In this document: one piece after another, positions 33,754-45,800 of the stretch
Numbering within the stretch: position 1 is the first letter of the stretch
Layout of the letters: each line of letters starts with the position of its first letter
Assembly: GCF_014851395.1 (NCBI RefSeq)
Contig: NW_024040374.1
Location: forward strand, 27,918,772 to 27,982,771
Length of the DNA stretch: 64,000 nucleotides
Reading direction: 5' to 3'
Source of the DNA: Micropterus salmoides
Taxonomy: Eukaryota > Chordata > Actinopteri > Centrarchiformes > Centrarchidae
Notes under the pieces: generated by a model
What the model was told of the DNA's origin: nothing
Seen by the model: the letters and a program-made list of their open reading frames with translations, nothing else
The model's database searches: none
Translations under genes and position numbers: made by a program

Positions 33754-35989
33754 TTCTAACCACATATCCTACATGTCTTATACATTCGGGCAAGATCAAA
33801 ACATTTTTCCACGTGACCTAGCCGCCTCATTACGCAGCCCTACTTTCTACTTGTAGATTTCTTTTTCATTTAGACAGTATTTCAGTCTCTGAAGTCTCTA
33901 AAGCTGCTGATTCAGAGCGGCTAAGCTTGTCATCATGTGCTTCTCCAAAAATGACCACACACTCAGAGGCTACTGATCAGTCTCCTTGATTTTCTCATGC
34001 TTATTTATCATTCGCATGTCCTGCTTGCTGAGACACCTTCCATACATTAAAATGTGTCATAATTCACAGCAGGTGTGGGTGTGTGAGACGTTACACTCAT
34101 TTCATACAGCGGCTACTTTTGACTTATTGTGCTTGTCTTTGTTGCTCATGCACTCTTTGAATTTTCATGCAGCATAAACTATACATCAGATCATGCAGAT
34201 GAATGAGTTTTGTTGGTGTCTTTGCTCATTAATACTACAGATGCTTCTTGAGTTATCGAGTCAGGGGCTTTGCTTTTAACAACACAACAAGACTTCATCT
34301 GCATTTTTGTTATTCTTTTAAAAAAAATGCCACAAAAATGTCCCAAAATCACTGTAGTCAGAGAATCTTCTGAGTTGAAGTTGAAGTTGCACAATTCTAA
34401 TAAGCTTCTTGATGGTGTATAGTTTGTTTTGTGGCATTGGATACACCAAGTCTGCAGACCTGCATGTATTCAGTAAAATTATTTATTTATTGTTTATTTC
34501 TTCATGATTAAAATATTTCTAGAAGATTTTAACTATTAACTAGTAAAAACTAATGATGAAAACATGACCTAAAATGCTTTGGATTATTGGAGATTACTGA
34601 AATTTATAGGTTGTAAGTGCAGACATCAAAAAGTGTGACACAAAACTTCACATGACCTCTGACCGTTATCCATTTTTCCAAACTTTCTTAAATAAAGTTG
34701 TTTTTCTCAGAATAGTTATCGCACTAATTTGTTTTCTTTATCAGATACGTTTTGCTGATCAACACTGGGTGTGATATGGGATTTTTTTCCACAGTTGTTC
34801 GAGGTGTGGGGAGTTCCTCCCACCTTCCGTTAACAGTGGTAGCGCTGTAATCATTGGGAAGCTTATTGAGCCTCATTACAGTGTCAGCTCATGTGCTCAC
34901 GTGACTCTTTCTTTAATCACAGGTTACTTCTTTAACGAAACAATCTTTTCAACAAATCTTTACAAAATTCCACTTGGAACAACCCACTAAACGATGTATC
35001 ATACCGCAGGACAATTCCTGCTCAAACTCAAATACAACTTGATGGTGTGGTGAATGCTGAATAGAAAGATATATAATCAGATATACCATGATTCAAACTT
35101 CCATAGTAGTAGTTAATCCCAGTGTAAACACTGCCTTACATATACACCTACATACACTGTAATGTTACTTAAATTTGAGCCATTGAGGACATCAAGGTCA
35201 TGCCCTGGAAATATTTCGTTGAATTTGAGGGATTTAATGACATGAAGAGGAGTTTACGTTCTATGATGGTACACATATTGCTCATGTTGAAGGTTTTTAA
35301 GGCTGATCATGTTATTTCTTTTTAGCCGAAATGCCTTAAAATGTGACAGTTTGACCAAATAAATAAAAATAAAAGGATTTTCGTTTTCACCACCTGATCT
35401 AATGATCAAAAGTATAACAGAGCAGTTAAATGAACAAAATAATATGGGAATTTTGTGGTTTTTTTTTTTTTTTTTTTTACATGTCCAGTATGCTTGAGTA
35501 TTTCTAAAATCTCTTTTTTAAATTTCAATTTAAAGGCCCTGAAATTGCCGTCATCTCATAAAATAAAGGATTACATGTTTGGCAAAAGTGCCTATCAAGA
35601 ATCTTTAAGCTGATATACTGCAAAGAAAGTAAATAAAGGAAACCTTCTCACCTTCTCATATCAAGTTGTCAAACACACACTTGGCGTATGAAGGGTGGAT
35701 GGAGAAGCACACACACAAGCCACACACAGAACTACCTGGCTGATTTAGTGCCTTCAGCGACTCAGGTTGAGGGCAGCACTGGCAGTCCAAGCCAATGGAA
35801 TCCCTTGGTAAAGAGGATGCTAATCGTAGCTTCTTGTGCCTGAGCATGTCTTCCTGGGCCAAATGAGATTAGAGGGAGTGGGATATGGCGAAGCGACGTG
35901 CGTGGGGTTCTGGAGGTGAAAGGTAAAGGCACTTATCAGGAGGGTTCCCCTCGGGGTCCTCGACGGCTGACTCAATCAAAACCCTGCAC
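33754..35989. other. Non-coding stretch
   Basis: No gene is supported. A 20-base T run lies at 35,459-35,478, perhaps the tail of an old retroposed sequence on the minus strand. An imperfect inverted CTGTAAT/ATTACAG pair lies near 34,846-34,882, in a non-repetitive block that might be regulatory. The remainder is AT-rich. Confidence 0.5.
35459..35478. repeat. Poly-T run
   Basis: Twenty consecutive T bases, with no recognised element attached. Confidence 0.95.
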
Positions 35990-36030
35990 GCACTTCTCAC
36001 TGGATTAGACTAATCAGGAAGGAGCAGGGG
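35990..36030. promoter_or_regulatory. Palindromic OTX/PITX-type site in a candidate enhancer
   Basis: GATTAGACTAATC at 36,003-36,015 is a perfect 13-base palindrome of two TAATC cores, the preferred core of K50 homeodomains such as OTX and PITX. The outer bases (GGATTA on the left) improve the match. The wider block, 35,860-36,060, is non-repetitive and has CACTTATCAGG and CACTTATCT (GATA or NKX-like). Factor assignment is inference. Confidence 0.4.
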
Positions 36031-39000
36031 ATGTATAGACCACTTATCTAAAAAAAAAACATTGGGCTCTCTTTCCCTTTGAAAAGACCCTACAGAAATG
36101 TTTGTTAATTTTATTTATTACAGGATGCTTGTCGATGTGGCAATCTTCCATGGAATCATTAAAAAGGGCTCTTCCACTCACTGAAGGCACGCACTGTTTA
36201 CATGCTGCAAAGATAGAGGAGCCTTTGATGTTCCAAATTTCAGCCCCCCCCCACCTCCCTGCACTCATTGTCATTATTATTTATATATTTACTTTTTTCT
36301 TAATTTATTTTCTCCATTTGTGTTTCTCGTGCCACAACAGATCAGACTGATGGAAGGTAGTCAACATAACAAAGACCCTGAAAGGTATATGAATATTTAT
36401 TACCGGGACGACTTCAGAGCCAGACAGGCCGTTAGCAGTCAAAGGAATAGTGAGAAGATAACAGCAATTTTCACACTTATGATTACCTTCAAATTAATCT
36501 CCATTTCTTGAAGGGATGTGGGATAGTTGACTAGCATATCTTTCATTTCTCGATTAAAAAGTTATTTTATCCAAGTTTCAGCTACTTGTTTGACAAAATA
36601 ATCCAAAAACAATTGTAAATTTTAATGGGAGCACATGTAGAAAAGGGCAAAATACTGACATAAATGATCAGAGTAATGAAAACCTTATTCTGAAGTGAGA
36701 CCTTTTAATGTATTTGTTATGACTCTATAGTTTATCATTTATATTACATGCAGCTTCTCACTATATTCTAAACATCTATGTCTACGAGGGAGCAATGTTT
36801 GAAAGAAGAAATAACACATTCCTTCTTTTTACAAGTACCAATATGCTCAGGGGTTGTGATGCTGCTTACTGGGTCTGGAATGACCAGTAAATTATGGCAG
36901 CTGATGTTGGCTAGTTACATCGCAGACAGATACTGCTCTGTAAGCTCTGTAACTAGTGTTACTGAGTCAGTTCACAGCATGATGTATGACTTACTTGTGC
37001 TACTGTTAAACAATGTATACCATATATACAGTACTTATATCTTAGTTTTTAGCATCTTGAAATTGCCATTTTACTATTGTTTAGCAAAAGTTACGTAGTT
37101 TATGTAAGCAAAACAAAACTCCATATTTAGTATGACTTGACTGATTTTGGTATTGACAGCTCTTTCAGCCTATATATGAGCAAACCCTTGAAATTACATA
37201 TATACAATATATTTGCAAAAACAAGTATGTTTTGAGAGAAACATAAAGGCGCATTGTGTATTTGAGTAGCATAATGAGGAAATGCTATCTATCTATCTGG
37301 CAAGTTGCATAAAGGCTGACACTGAATGTATCAGTAAAATGGTTACTGACAAAATAAAAAACACAGTACCCACTTCTAACAATTACAGCATTTGAAAACT
37401 TTTTTGTGGTTATGTTTAGGCACTCACAGCACTTGGTTAAGGTTGAGTGAAAGATTTTGTGAAGTTTTGGTTTGATACAGAAAAAGATGAGAATCCTGCT
37501 CTCTGGTGTCAAAGTCGATGCTTTGTACGACCACCTCCTTACAACTCTGGAGTGCTAAATAAATGTACATACATGTAGCATTTCATGCACTCAAAAAATG
37601 TTACAACGTAATTGGGAACACAGTTGAAAAGTATTATATACACGTGATGTCGATGAACGAGTTACATGCTGCCATTATAATCAACAACTAAACTGTTTTC
37701 ATCATTTGCACTGGCCATACGTGTTCTGGTGTGGTACCTTGTGTTTATGCTTGCCTATTTATGCAATAAATCCCAATGAATACATGTTGTCAGGGCCTGA
37801 CGCACATTGAACTGACCAGCTAGTATCTGATGAAACCAAAGGAATGGCCTTGAGTGCCTTACAGCTGTGTTTTCTAATCACATTTATTGGTTTAAAATTC
37901 TTAAATAAATTGGCATTGAATTTGCATGCCATTTAAGTCATTTGCAGGAAACCTTGTATGGGAGCAATATGGTAATGTTTTGGTTCACTGTACTGATTTA
38001 CCTTGGGAACAAGTGTCTGAATGAGAGGTGTCTCCTTTTCTCTCCATTCAGTCTATAGCAACAGAAATTGATGTGCACTGTACAACATTGTTATCACCAC
38101 AACCCATTACAGTGTTGATTATGCCAACTAATTATGCTAGCAAATACTTGAGGAAGCGCAGAGCAGCAGATGAATGAGATATCAGCCTTGTAGAGAGGCT
38201 TGATTTGCCGTATTGTTGAATTAATGTAAGATTCAGGTGCCTCCCAGTACCTGACATGATAGTGAGCTTCATACAAGATGCTCGGTTAATTTCATATTCT
38301 TTCAATTGTTACCTTGTTTTTAGAGGCTAAATCATCATATCACAACCGTCAAAGACACGTGTCATGTTAAATATTGATTCATGTACTCTGTGTTGTTACT
38401 GAGGAAGCCTGGGATACACACATGATTATCAGTGAGTTGTGTCAGTTAAACTGTAGCCCACAAATTTCCATTACTTCCTCACTTCTAGTTTAGTTTAGTC
38501 AGGTAATGTGCTTTCTGCTTTCAGATTCTACCTTTACCTTTGTAAATAATTTCTTCACTTATAGTATTACATAACCAAAAAAAACTCTGTAACTTTAAAA
38601 TCAGAATGTTTTTTTTTATCATTGTTGAAAATGTTGCTGGTAAAAGATGTTCCCCCTTTAAATAAAGCAGAACTCATCTGGGCCAATTACTGACAAACCC
38701 AGGATGTCACTTTCATGGGTGAGCTACAGAATTACTACAGACAGTCTACAGTCATATGATGTCATATAATGTTGTGTGTGACAAATACATGAACAAAAAT
38801 ATGCAATGTACATGCTGCAATTTGAAAAATTTGTGGAAGTATGAACATTTCAGGGTGATATGATGAGATGCAACATTGGTGTGCTGGTGAACATACTGGA
38901 TGAACAAACGAATGAAGAGGGCACTGAATAAATGTAAACTTGTAAAACTGTGAATGCATACAATCATCCAACAGGCAAGCGAACATCACCAATAATATTA

Positions 39001-40838
39001 CAAAGATTAAAAAGCTATTAAATGTATTCTCTTGTTATCTGTGACAGCTGTCATAGCTGTTTCCAGTATTCTGAGAAGCAAGAAGCAATTTGCCCCAAAA
39101 GTGGCTTTATACTTTCAGTTCTCCCTCCCTTTATTTCAGAATCAACTTCAGTTTGGAGTGGCCCTCAAGAAACACGACTTCAATGTACAAAGGTCAAATA
39201 ACCACCATTTATTGTTGAAACCCATCTGTGATGAAAACACCCCCAACAGCAGGATGGAAACAAGGTGGAAAGATTGTTTTTGTTGTTTAAAAACAGATCA
39301 CACCAGTTTAATTTTACAGTTTTCAACTGCTTAGCAATGGTGCTACGAGCAAGTGGCCAGCATTATGATTATCCAACAAATCTCAATTTAATACAAGAAA
39401 GCACATGACAGTTACATCTCTCTAGAGTTCGCAACCAAGGCTGAATAACTACCTTGGCAATGCAGGCAGGGTCTTGGCCCTAGATACTCCATCGTATAAC
39501 AGAACAAAGAGCGGTACGTTAAGAAAAAAGGTACAAATGTCACAAGCGGCTTTTTAGTCTGTATACTTGTGTCATGTGGTACATGACTACTGGGTCAAGG
39601 TTGGGTGAGGAATGGTTAGGAAATGAGCCCTAAATGACCATTGGCTTGTCAAATTTCTATCCTTAAGGCTGGATCAGACTCTGTTACTCTGCAAGTTTAG
39701 TTAAGTTAAGGATGCCAAGCCCAACTTAAATCTGGAGGAGGAGCTTGTGGGCATGGCACATGTCCTCGCAAAATAGGTGGTGCTAGAAGCTTGGTGACTT
39801 GTGAGGCACTACTCACATGGCTTGTTGGTGAACTAATGTAGTCTAGCTGACCAGGATACACTTTAGCCAGCCAGGAACATGCTAGTACTAGTCAGTCTAG
39901 CTAGCTGTCTCAGCTTGCTAACTTGCTAACTTTTAGTTGTCAAGCTTGTCAACTTGGTCACTAAACTTATATGTATTTGTACCATCAACTTCTGTCTCAT
40001 GACCATGAGCAGTTTGTGCTCCAACAGAGGGGGTTAGATGAAAGTGGATGGTGCATCACGGCTAATAAATTACGATGGCTTCCTCCTTTTTGGACTCTTG
40101 CTCTCTGTTCCCTCAAAGATCAGCATTGTCAAGAACGTTTAGAATTGGTCTATGGCGCCAACTTGTGTGTCAAAATTCAAGTTCAACACGATGCGAAAGA
40201 CCTGCACAGATTTATCTGACCCCAGCAAATCCACTGATTATATATACATAACAAAAATGACCATGCCTTAAAGGTGTTCTGACAGGTCAACATATTAGAT
40301 ATTGTAAAATGATAATCATAAGGCTGCACTATATTCACATTGGACTCATGTTGCTTTTTTGACTCCATACGTTTATTAAATGCACAGTATGTTATTTCTG
40401 TCGCTAAGGGTCTCTCACATCAAAATAATTAAACAACCACCAGTGCCAATGAAAATCTATCTGATATGATTCAGGCAGAAATCATGTTCAGAGATGAGGT
40501 ATGTTTAGTCTCCTTCCCTCTCTCTTTCTGATGTATCCCGTGTTTCCCCAGATCTTATAGCAATTAGAGGGGGTAAAGGGGATATGACGCAATTGACAGG
40601 TGACCAAATGAAACGCACCATTACTACCTTCAATAACATTAGGGATTTCTCTGGGTTTTAAATTGTTTACATTTCATTTGGGATCATGTAAGTACACAAC
40701 TCCATAGGTCTAGTCATTTTTAGACATTGTACTGCAGAAATGTTACATTTTATTCTTTAAATGGATTACTGTGGGTAAAGTAGCACTATAGTCAGTTTTA
40801 CTGTACCTGGATTACAGTAGCAAGCTGACTATTCATTC
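36031..40838. other. Non-coding stretch
   Basis: No gene is supported. The frame at 36,778-37,098 (106 codons) has no domain. Short CTAT repeats lie near 37,287-37,298. 39,800-39,960 contains many GCTAGC/CTTGCTAACTTG short repeats and may be old transposon DNA. Otherwise it is AT-rich with no recognised family. Confidence 0.5.
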
Positions 40839-41290
40839 TTAAAGGTTGGGTATGGGAGAAATCCAATTTCAAACAAATACCATGATATCGAGCGACATAT
40901 GACACAAAAGTAAAGTAACTAACATTAGCTAAGTTGTGGTTTAGCAAACTGTCGCTACAGCTGATGCTAAGGTAACATGCAGAGAGGACGAGACGGTCCC
41001 AGAGCCGGCAGACCAGCTCTAGACAGCGATCATCAAAACTGTCCTGCTATAGCATGTCTTGGCAAACTAGAAAGTAAGCTAATTGTCTGTGGGCCAGTTA
41101 TTTAATGTTACACACAAATCATGGCTGGAACTGCTGGAAAAGTGTCTGTTTCCTATTTACAGAGCCAGGGCTGTGTATAAACACTGGAATTTCTGTTCAG
41201 CACACACAAAACGGACAGCTAGCGCACCGTGAGGAGGAGATATCTACTGAATTGGACAAAAAGGTTTATAATAGCATACCCCATCTTTAA
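40839..41290. mobile_element. TTAA-flanked MITE (piggyBac-like)
   Basis: The element is bounded by TTAA at 40,839-40,842 and 41,287-41,290. Its termini, counted from the TTAA inward, are TTAAAGGTTGGGTATGG on the left and TTAAAGATGGGGTATGC as the complement of the right end. These agree at 14 of 17 positions. Duplication of TTAA is the hallmark of piggyBac transposition. It is 452 bases long with no transposase, so it is non-autonomous. The interior holds acgtt/gctagc-type motifs common in fish MITEs. Confidence 0.75.
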
Positions 41291-43259
41291 GTAACTAACA
41301 GAAAATAGAAAATATTCTTGTGTCACTGTCACAAGCACTTGTCTAAGTATTGCTGGCAAATGTCAGCAGTATCCTGACTATATGACTGCATTTAGTCTGA
41401 GTTGAAGTGGCAGTGACACAGGCTTCAGGGGTCGGGATGAGTCACTTGCTGGGCCACCATGAGAATGTAATGAATGATGAAAAATATTTGAGATTCTATG
41501 TGCATAAAGCTGAGGCTCAAACTTTCTCTTTGAAATGAAATAGGGCAAATAATCTGAATTTACAGCCTGTGGTACTGTGATATTTTTCACTTATTGAACA
41601 TTTTGATAATTGAGATTAATAAGATGTTAGAGTAAGTCTTTTAAATTCTTGCTTTGCACTTAGACATTTTTAATACACAGTAACACGGTAACTGGACAAC
41701 CCGGCCCAAAGTGCTGGTGACTTTTAAAGAGGCTGCAGTAGCCACAGCACCATCATGGGGTATTATACAGGTCTCTTTTGTCTCTCTGGAAAATGTCAAG
41801 GCGTAATTGATATATTTCTCACTGCTGCCTTTATCTTTGGGCCATGTTTCAGGTTCTATGATCTGGGTTCACGCTGACCTTTACCAGTGCACTCTTTTCT
41901 CTCACTTTTTTTTAGGCCCCACTGAAAATAGCTCAATAGGATTTCAATGGGGTGTCTTTCATTTGAGACAATCTTCTCTTCCTTTTCCTACCCGCAGCCC
42001 CTTTGACCGTGGCTATTTATTTTGAGATCCAACTTTTCAGCATGTTGTTTGATCTGAGATTTACTCCAGATGCTTTGTTCACTGTGGTCTGAAAAAATCC
42101 TCCTATTCCTCAGCAGTGATGGAGGAGGTGTGCTGATGCCACTGTCCTTGGCTTGTTATCTAGGTAAACTGTGCGCAAAATGTTGTATTATCACTACAAA
42201 CAAAGCTGAAATTGGATTAAATTAAGTTTTCTGTTTTCAATAATTAGTGGAACAGCTCTCTTTATAACTGGAACTATTAAAAAGTAAAGGGGCAAAGCAT
42301 GAGAACAACGTTTTAGCTCAGGCACATAACTTGATTAAAATTTGGGTGTACAAAAGCCTGATATGTTTTATTGGCCACCTGCCATATATTCGGTTCGACT
42401 AGACACAAACAAGGTGTGTTGGCTGTATCTAGCATAGCCTGGAAGCGACATCGCAATGTCTGGCAGGTCAATGGATGAATTTCCTTGAGACTTATTGGGC
42501 TATAAATCAGTTTTCAAACAGAAAAAAACATGGTGTGTAGTTTGAAATTGTGATATCTTTTATAAGATCCACCAAACTGTTAACAAGATGAAGAGTCCTC
42601 ATCCCTCTGATGTCAACACCTTCCCTATGCCCAGTCACTATATCTTCATCCCTCTTAGTAACATCATACTGGAAAGCTCCCAGTTCTTGCCTGTCCACAT
42701 CCTTGTGCATGGAGTGAGAGTGATGCAGAATGCTCACTTCCCTTTTGTCCTCTCCACTTCCTCCCAGTCCTTATCTCTTTGTTACCCCCACACACTTTAG
42801 CTGTCCTGGATTCCCTCGACTGCAGCATTTCTTCTGCACTGGTGACCTTTAACTCAGGTCACCAGAAATTCCTTATTCAGGCAACCGATGGGGAGCTTCA
42901 GCTTGCTTTTCTGTTTGTGGGGGGAAAATCTACAGAGGTTGTGGCAGATATACCAGTAAGTCCATAATATCATTCAATAAGCATATTCTCAACAGGCCAA
43001 GGTGAAGACATATGGTGCTGCTGTTAAATCTGCGTATAAAAGAAACTAATGTGCTGTTTAGGCTTAACGACATGCTGAATAAGAACATGGTCTGTTCGTA
43101 GACGTTGGATATGTTGAAAAAATGTATGTATTTTACGGCTCTTTGAACCATTATAGTATAATTGTTGCAAAGAATTTAATACAGTTGCAACAATGTTAAG
43201 TTGAAACAAATGCATTTTGTAATGATTATTAAGGTGTTATATTGTGTTGTTGAAGTATT
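41291..43259. other. Non-coding stretch
   Basis: No gene is supported. Short frames on both strands at 42,507-42,967 overlap each other and lack domains. 41,690-42,170 is GC-balanced and non-repetitive and might contain regulatory DNA, but no clear motif cluster stands out. Confidence 0.5.
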
Positions 43260-43811
43260 GTAATTCAGTCTAGTCATTTTAGTATCCCAAAAGGGAAACG
43301 TGACTTCAGCCAAACAAACCAAACACAGTACAAAATCAAAAACAACAATCTCTAAAATACTAAATTACATGTGCACACCGAGTAGGGTTTTTACTCCTAT
43401 TGCACTTGTGTACTCTAAATGTACGGCCTGAGGGAAGAGTTTCAAACTCAATGTGAAGGGGGTGGTTTGTGCAGTTTAATATAGACCTAGCCTATCAGGG
43501 GGGTCTTTGGGACACCTACCACCTTGCCAGCCACCTTCACAGTTTAGCTCAGGTTGTTTTTGTCCATGATGTTAAGGTTACCATACCAAGCAATCATAGA
43601 ACAAGTAAAAACGATATAAATGAATGACTTGTAAAGACATCATTTTCCGATCTGCATTAAAAACATTTAACCTCCTACGGAAGAATAAACAATGATGTTT
43701 GCTGCCAAGATATTTATGTTTTACAAAAAATTCAAACTCTGAGATGGTGAGTGGAATGATTTCCTTCTTTGTGGCTTCCGATCTGAGACGTAAATCCAAT
43801 GCGGAAGTCCC
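43260..43811 (-). mobile_element. L2/Rex-like LINE, C-terminal part of the ORF2 protein
   Basis: On the minus strand this reads as the part of a non-LTR retrotransposon protein after the reverse-transcriptase active site. There is a 'KHKYLG' block near 43,710, the 'FFRRRLNVFNADRKMM' thumb-like block near 43,650, a frameshifted 'FYKSFI' type stretch near 43,630, then 'IAWYGNL' near 43,570 and 'VAGKVVGVP' near 43,510. It ends in the 'LRPY' region near 43,420. Several frameshifts and stops make it inactive. It is the 3' continuation of the reverse-transcriptase fragment at 45,583-45,800. The two are separated by a TTAA-flanked insertion. Confidence 0.75.
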
Positions 43812-45582
43812 TTAAACCTGCATTCTATTGAACAGCCAGCGGGGGGCGACTCTCTCTCTGGTTGCAAACAGAAGTCTTCTGACAGAACTTCTGACCTGAT
43901 TTATTACCTCAGTAAACACTTTCATAATGAGTTTATGGTCTCAGGTCTTCTTCAACACAACATGATGTTCATTTAGTAAATTATGGTCCCATTTAGAGGA
44001 AAATAGACCATTAAGCATAGTATACTTCAGGGCGGTATTATCTATGATTGACAAGTTGTTACCATGTCAATAGGGCTAGAGTGACTCGTACCCACTGTGT
44101 AAATTTAGAAAGAGAAAAAGGGTATTAGAAGTCGGCTGTTCACTTTCTCTGGTGTATACATTTACATTCAAACGGCCGTTAGCTCCACCGTCTCATCCAA
44201 ATATGGTCATGTCCAGTGCCGCTGGTTGCAGAAACTCTACATGGCAGCGCCCTAACTCGAAGCCTCAAAATGGCAGTCCACAAACCAACCTGTGACGTCA
44301 CAATGACTACGTCCACTTCACACTTGGGTCGGACTCACCAGGAGACAGCTTCACACAACATGCTGGAAACTCAGGTAAACTCCCACTGCAACGTTACAGT
44401 AATATTTTTATCAGCTTGAGGTTGAACTAATCCATGCTCGTTACATGATAACGTTAGATTCACTGCATTTAGCCAATGTGATATTTTGGCGTTAGCTCAT
44501 CTGCCTGCTTTTCAGTAGGTATTTGTGTATCTTTCACCAGAGGCTCAGCAATGTGAGCACAGCAAATGTATTGGATGATAAAAAAACGGTTAATGAGCTA
44601 GACTGAATATTATAAATTAGGTTAATATCACACTTTATAACAGTTAGGCCGCAGTAAGTAACGTTACTGTAGTGAATGGGTCCTCCACTGTGTTGTTGTC
44701 CTGCGCCGTCATGTTACATTTTTGTATATTATGTAAGTCACGTAATTTACAGCAACTGAGTCTCTACGTACCTGTGTATTGGTAAAACAACAATAAACCT
44801 AAACTGAACGTTATGAAGCAAACAGCGATAGATTGGTGCTGATGTTACGTTAGCTTGCTGCCCCTGCCTTACAGCACTATAGGGTAGTACAACAAATTGC
44901 TCCACATTTGCTTTGTACCATTATATCATTTCTTTCAGGCTAAAATCAACACTTTGACATAATAATAATACCGGTGGTACTCAGGACGGTAATATGGATC
45001 ATGTTAGCTGGTGGAGTAATGTGGGAAGCCATCCAACTGTAGTATTTTGCACCGGATAACGTTAGCAACTGCTTGGTGTTAGCCGGCAAGCTAACTTTAT
45101 CTAACATGAGCCAATTAAATCCCAAAATCTGCTTTGCAGTAATGTTAGTTTCCCTGTTGGCTTTGTCAGTTTCAAAACAAAGTGGAGGTCTCTCCATGAC
45201 TCTAGCCTTTCCAATGTTGACTGATTTAATTCTTGTTTGGCCTGATGGGCTTCAGCACATAAAACTTTGTTTATTGTCTTCTATCCATATGTGGAGTTTG
45301 TGTTGGAGTCTGTGTTGTGCTGGGAGCTGGTCGTTTTGTGGTGTAAGTTGGCAGCGTTTTTGTTAGCTGCAGTGTTGTAGGCAAAAGGCTCGGGAGCGTG
45401 CATGGAGAGAACCCGACCTGATTCCTTCACATGAGAAGCTGAATAGTGGCTGTTCCAAGTAACAGAGAAAACAGGCATGTGGTTCATTTCAATGTGAGGT
45501 TACAGTCAATTGACAAATAGGCAGTAAAAAAGTGATTTATTTACAAGTGATTTAATTGTTAAACTACATATAGCCCCTTTAA
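43812..45582. mobile_element. TTAA-flanked insertion interrupting the LINE
   Basis: TTAA at 43,812-43,815 and 45,579-45,582 mark the borders. The left part (43,812-44,310) is a common teleost repeat that I recognise from landmarks 'aacctgcattctattgaaca', 'gtctcaggtcttcttcaaca', 'gtaaattatggtcccattta' and 'tgacgtcacaatgactacgt'. The right terminus (CATATAGCCCCTTTAA) is typical of TTAA-targeting fish elements. The two termini share only TTAAA, so the 1,771 bases may be more than one nested element. The left part carries a full CRE, TGACGTCA, at 44,293-44,300 and a CTCF-like site at 43,836-43,849. No transposase frame was found inside. Confidence 0.6.
43836..43849 (+). promoter_or_regulatory. 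CTCF-like site inside a repeat
   Basis: CCAGCGGGGGGCGA matches 12 of 14 positions of CCASYAGRKGGCRS. It belongs to the repeat, so many related sites should exist across the genome. Binding is not known. Confidence 0.3.
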
Positions 45583-45800
45583 TTGTAGTAAGAACCCATC
45601 ACACCATTTGACAAACTCATCTACCAACCCCCGTGCTCAGATTCATCTTTATGGAATGGACTGATGATAACTGTATCATCAGCAAATTTCAGGATGTACC
45701 TTTACCCATGCTGGCTTCTACAGCCATTGGTGAAAAGAATGTGCAGCAAAGGGGACAGGACCTGAGGAGAGCCAGTGGGAGAGGAGCTCCGTTCTGACAG
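45583..45800 (-). mobile_element. L2/Rex-like LINE, reverse-transcriptase fragment
   Basis: On the minus strand, the conserved block 'GSPQVLSPLLHILFTN' reads from about 45,773. It is followed by 'YILKFADDTVIIS' near 45,690-45,660, containing the FADD form of the catalytic YxDD box. Then comes a frameshift and 'VDEFVKWCDG' up to the insertion boundary at 45,582. The catalytic double aspartate is still readable, but stops and frameshifts flank it. It is the 5' part of the same LINE copy that resumes at 43,811. Confidence 0.8.

Noticed and set aside
43578..43799. 73-codon minus-strand frame as a host gene
   Set aside because: It is part of the L2/Rex-like LINE protein.
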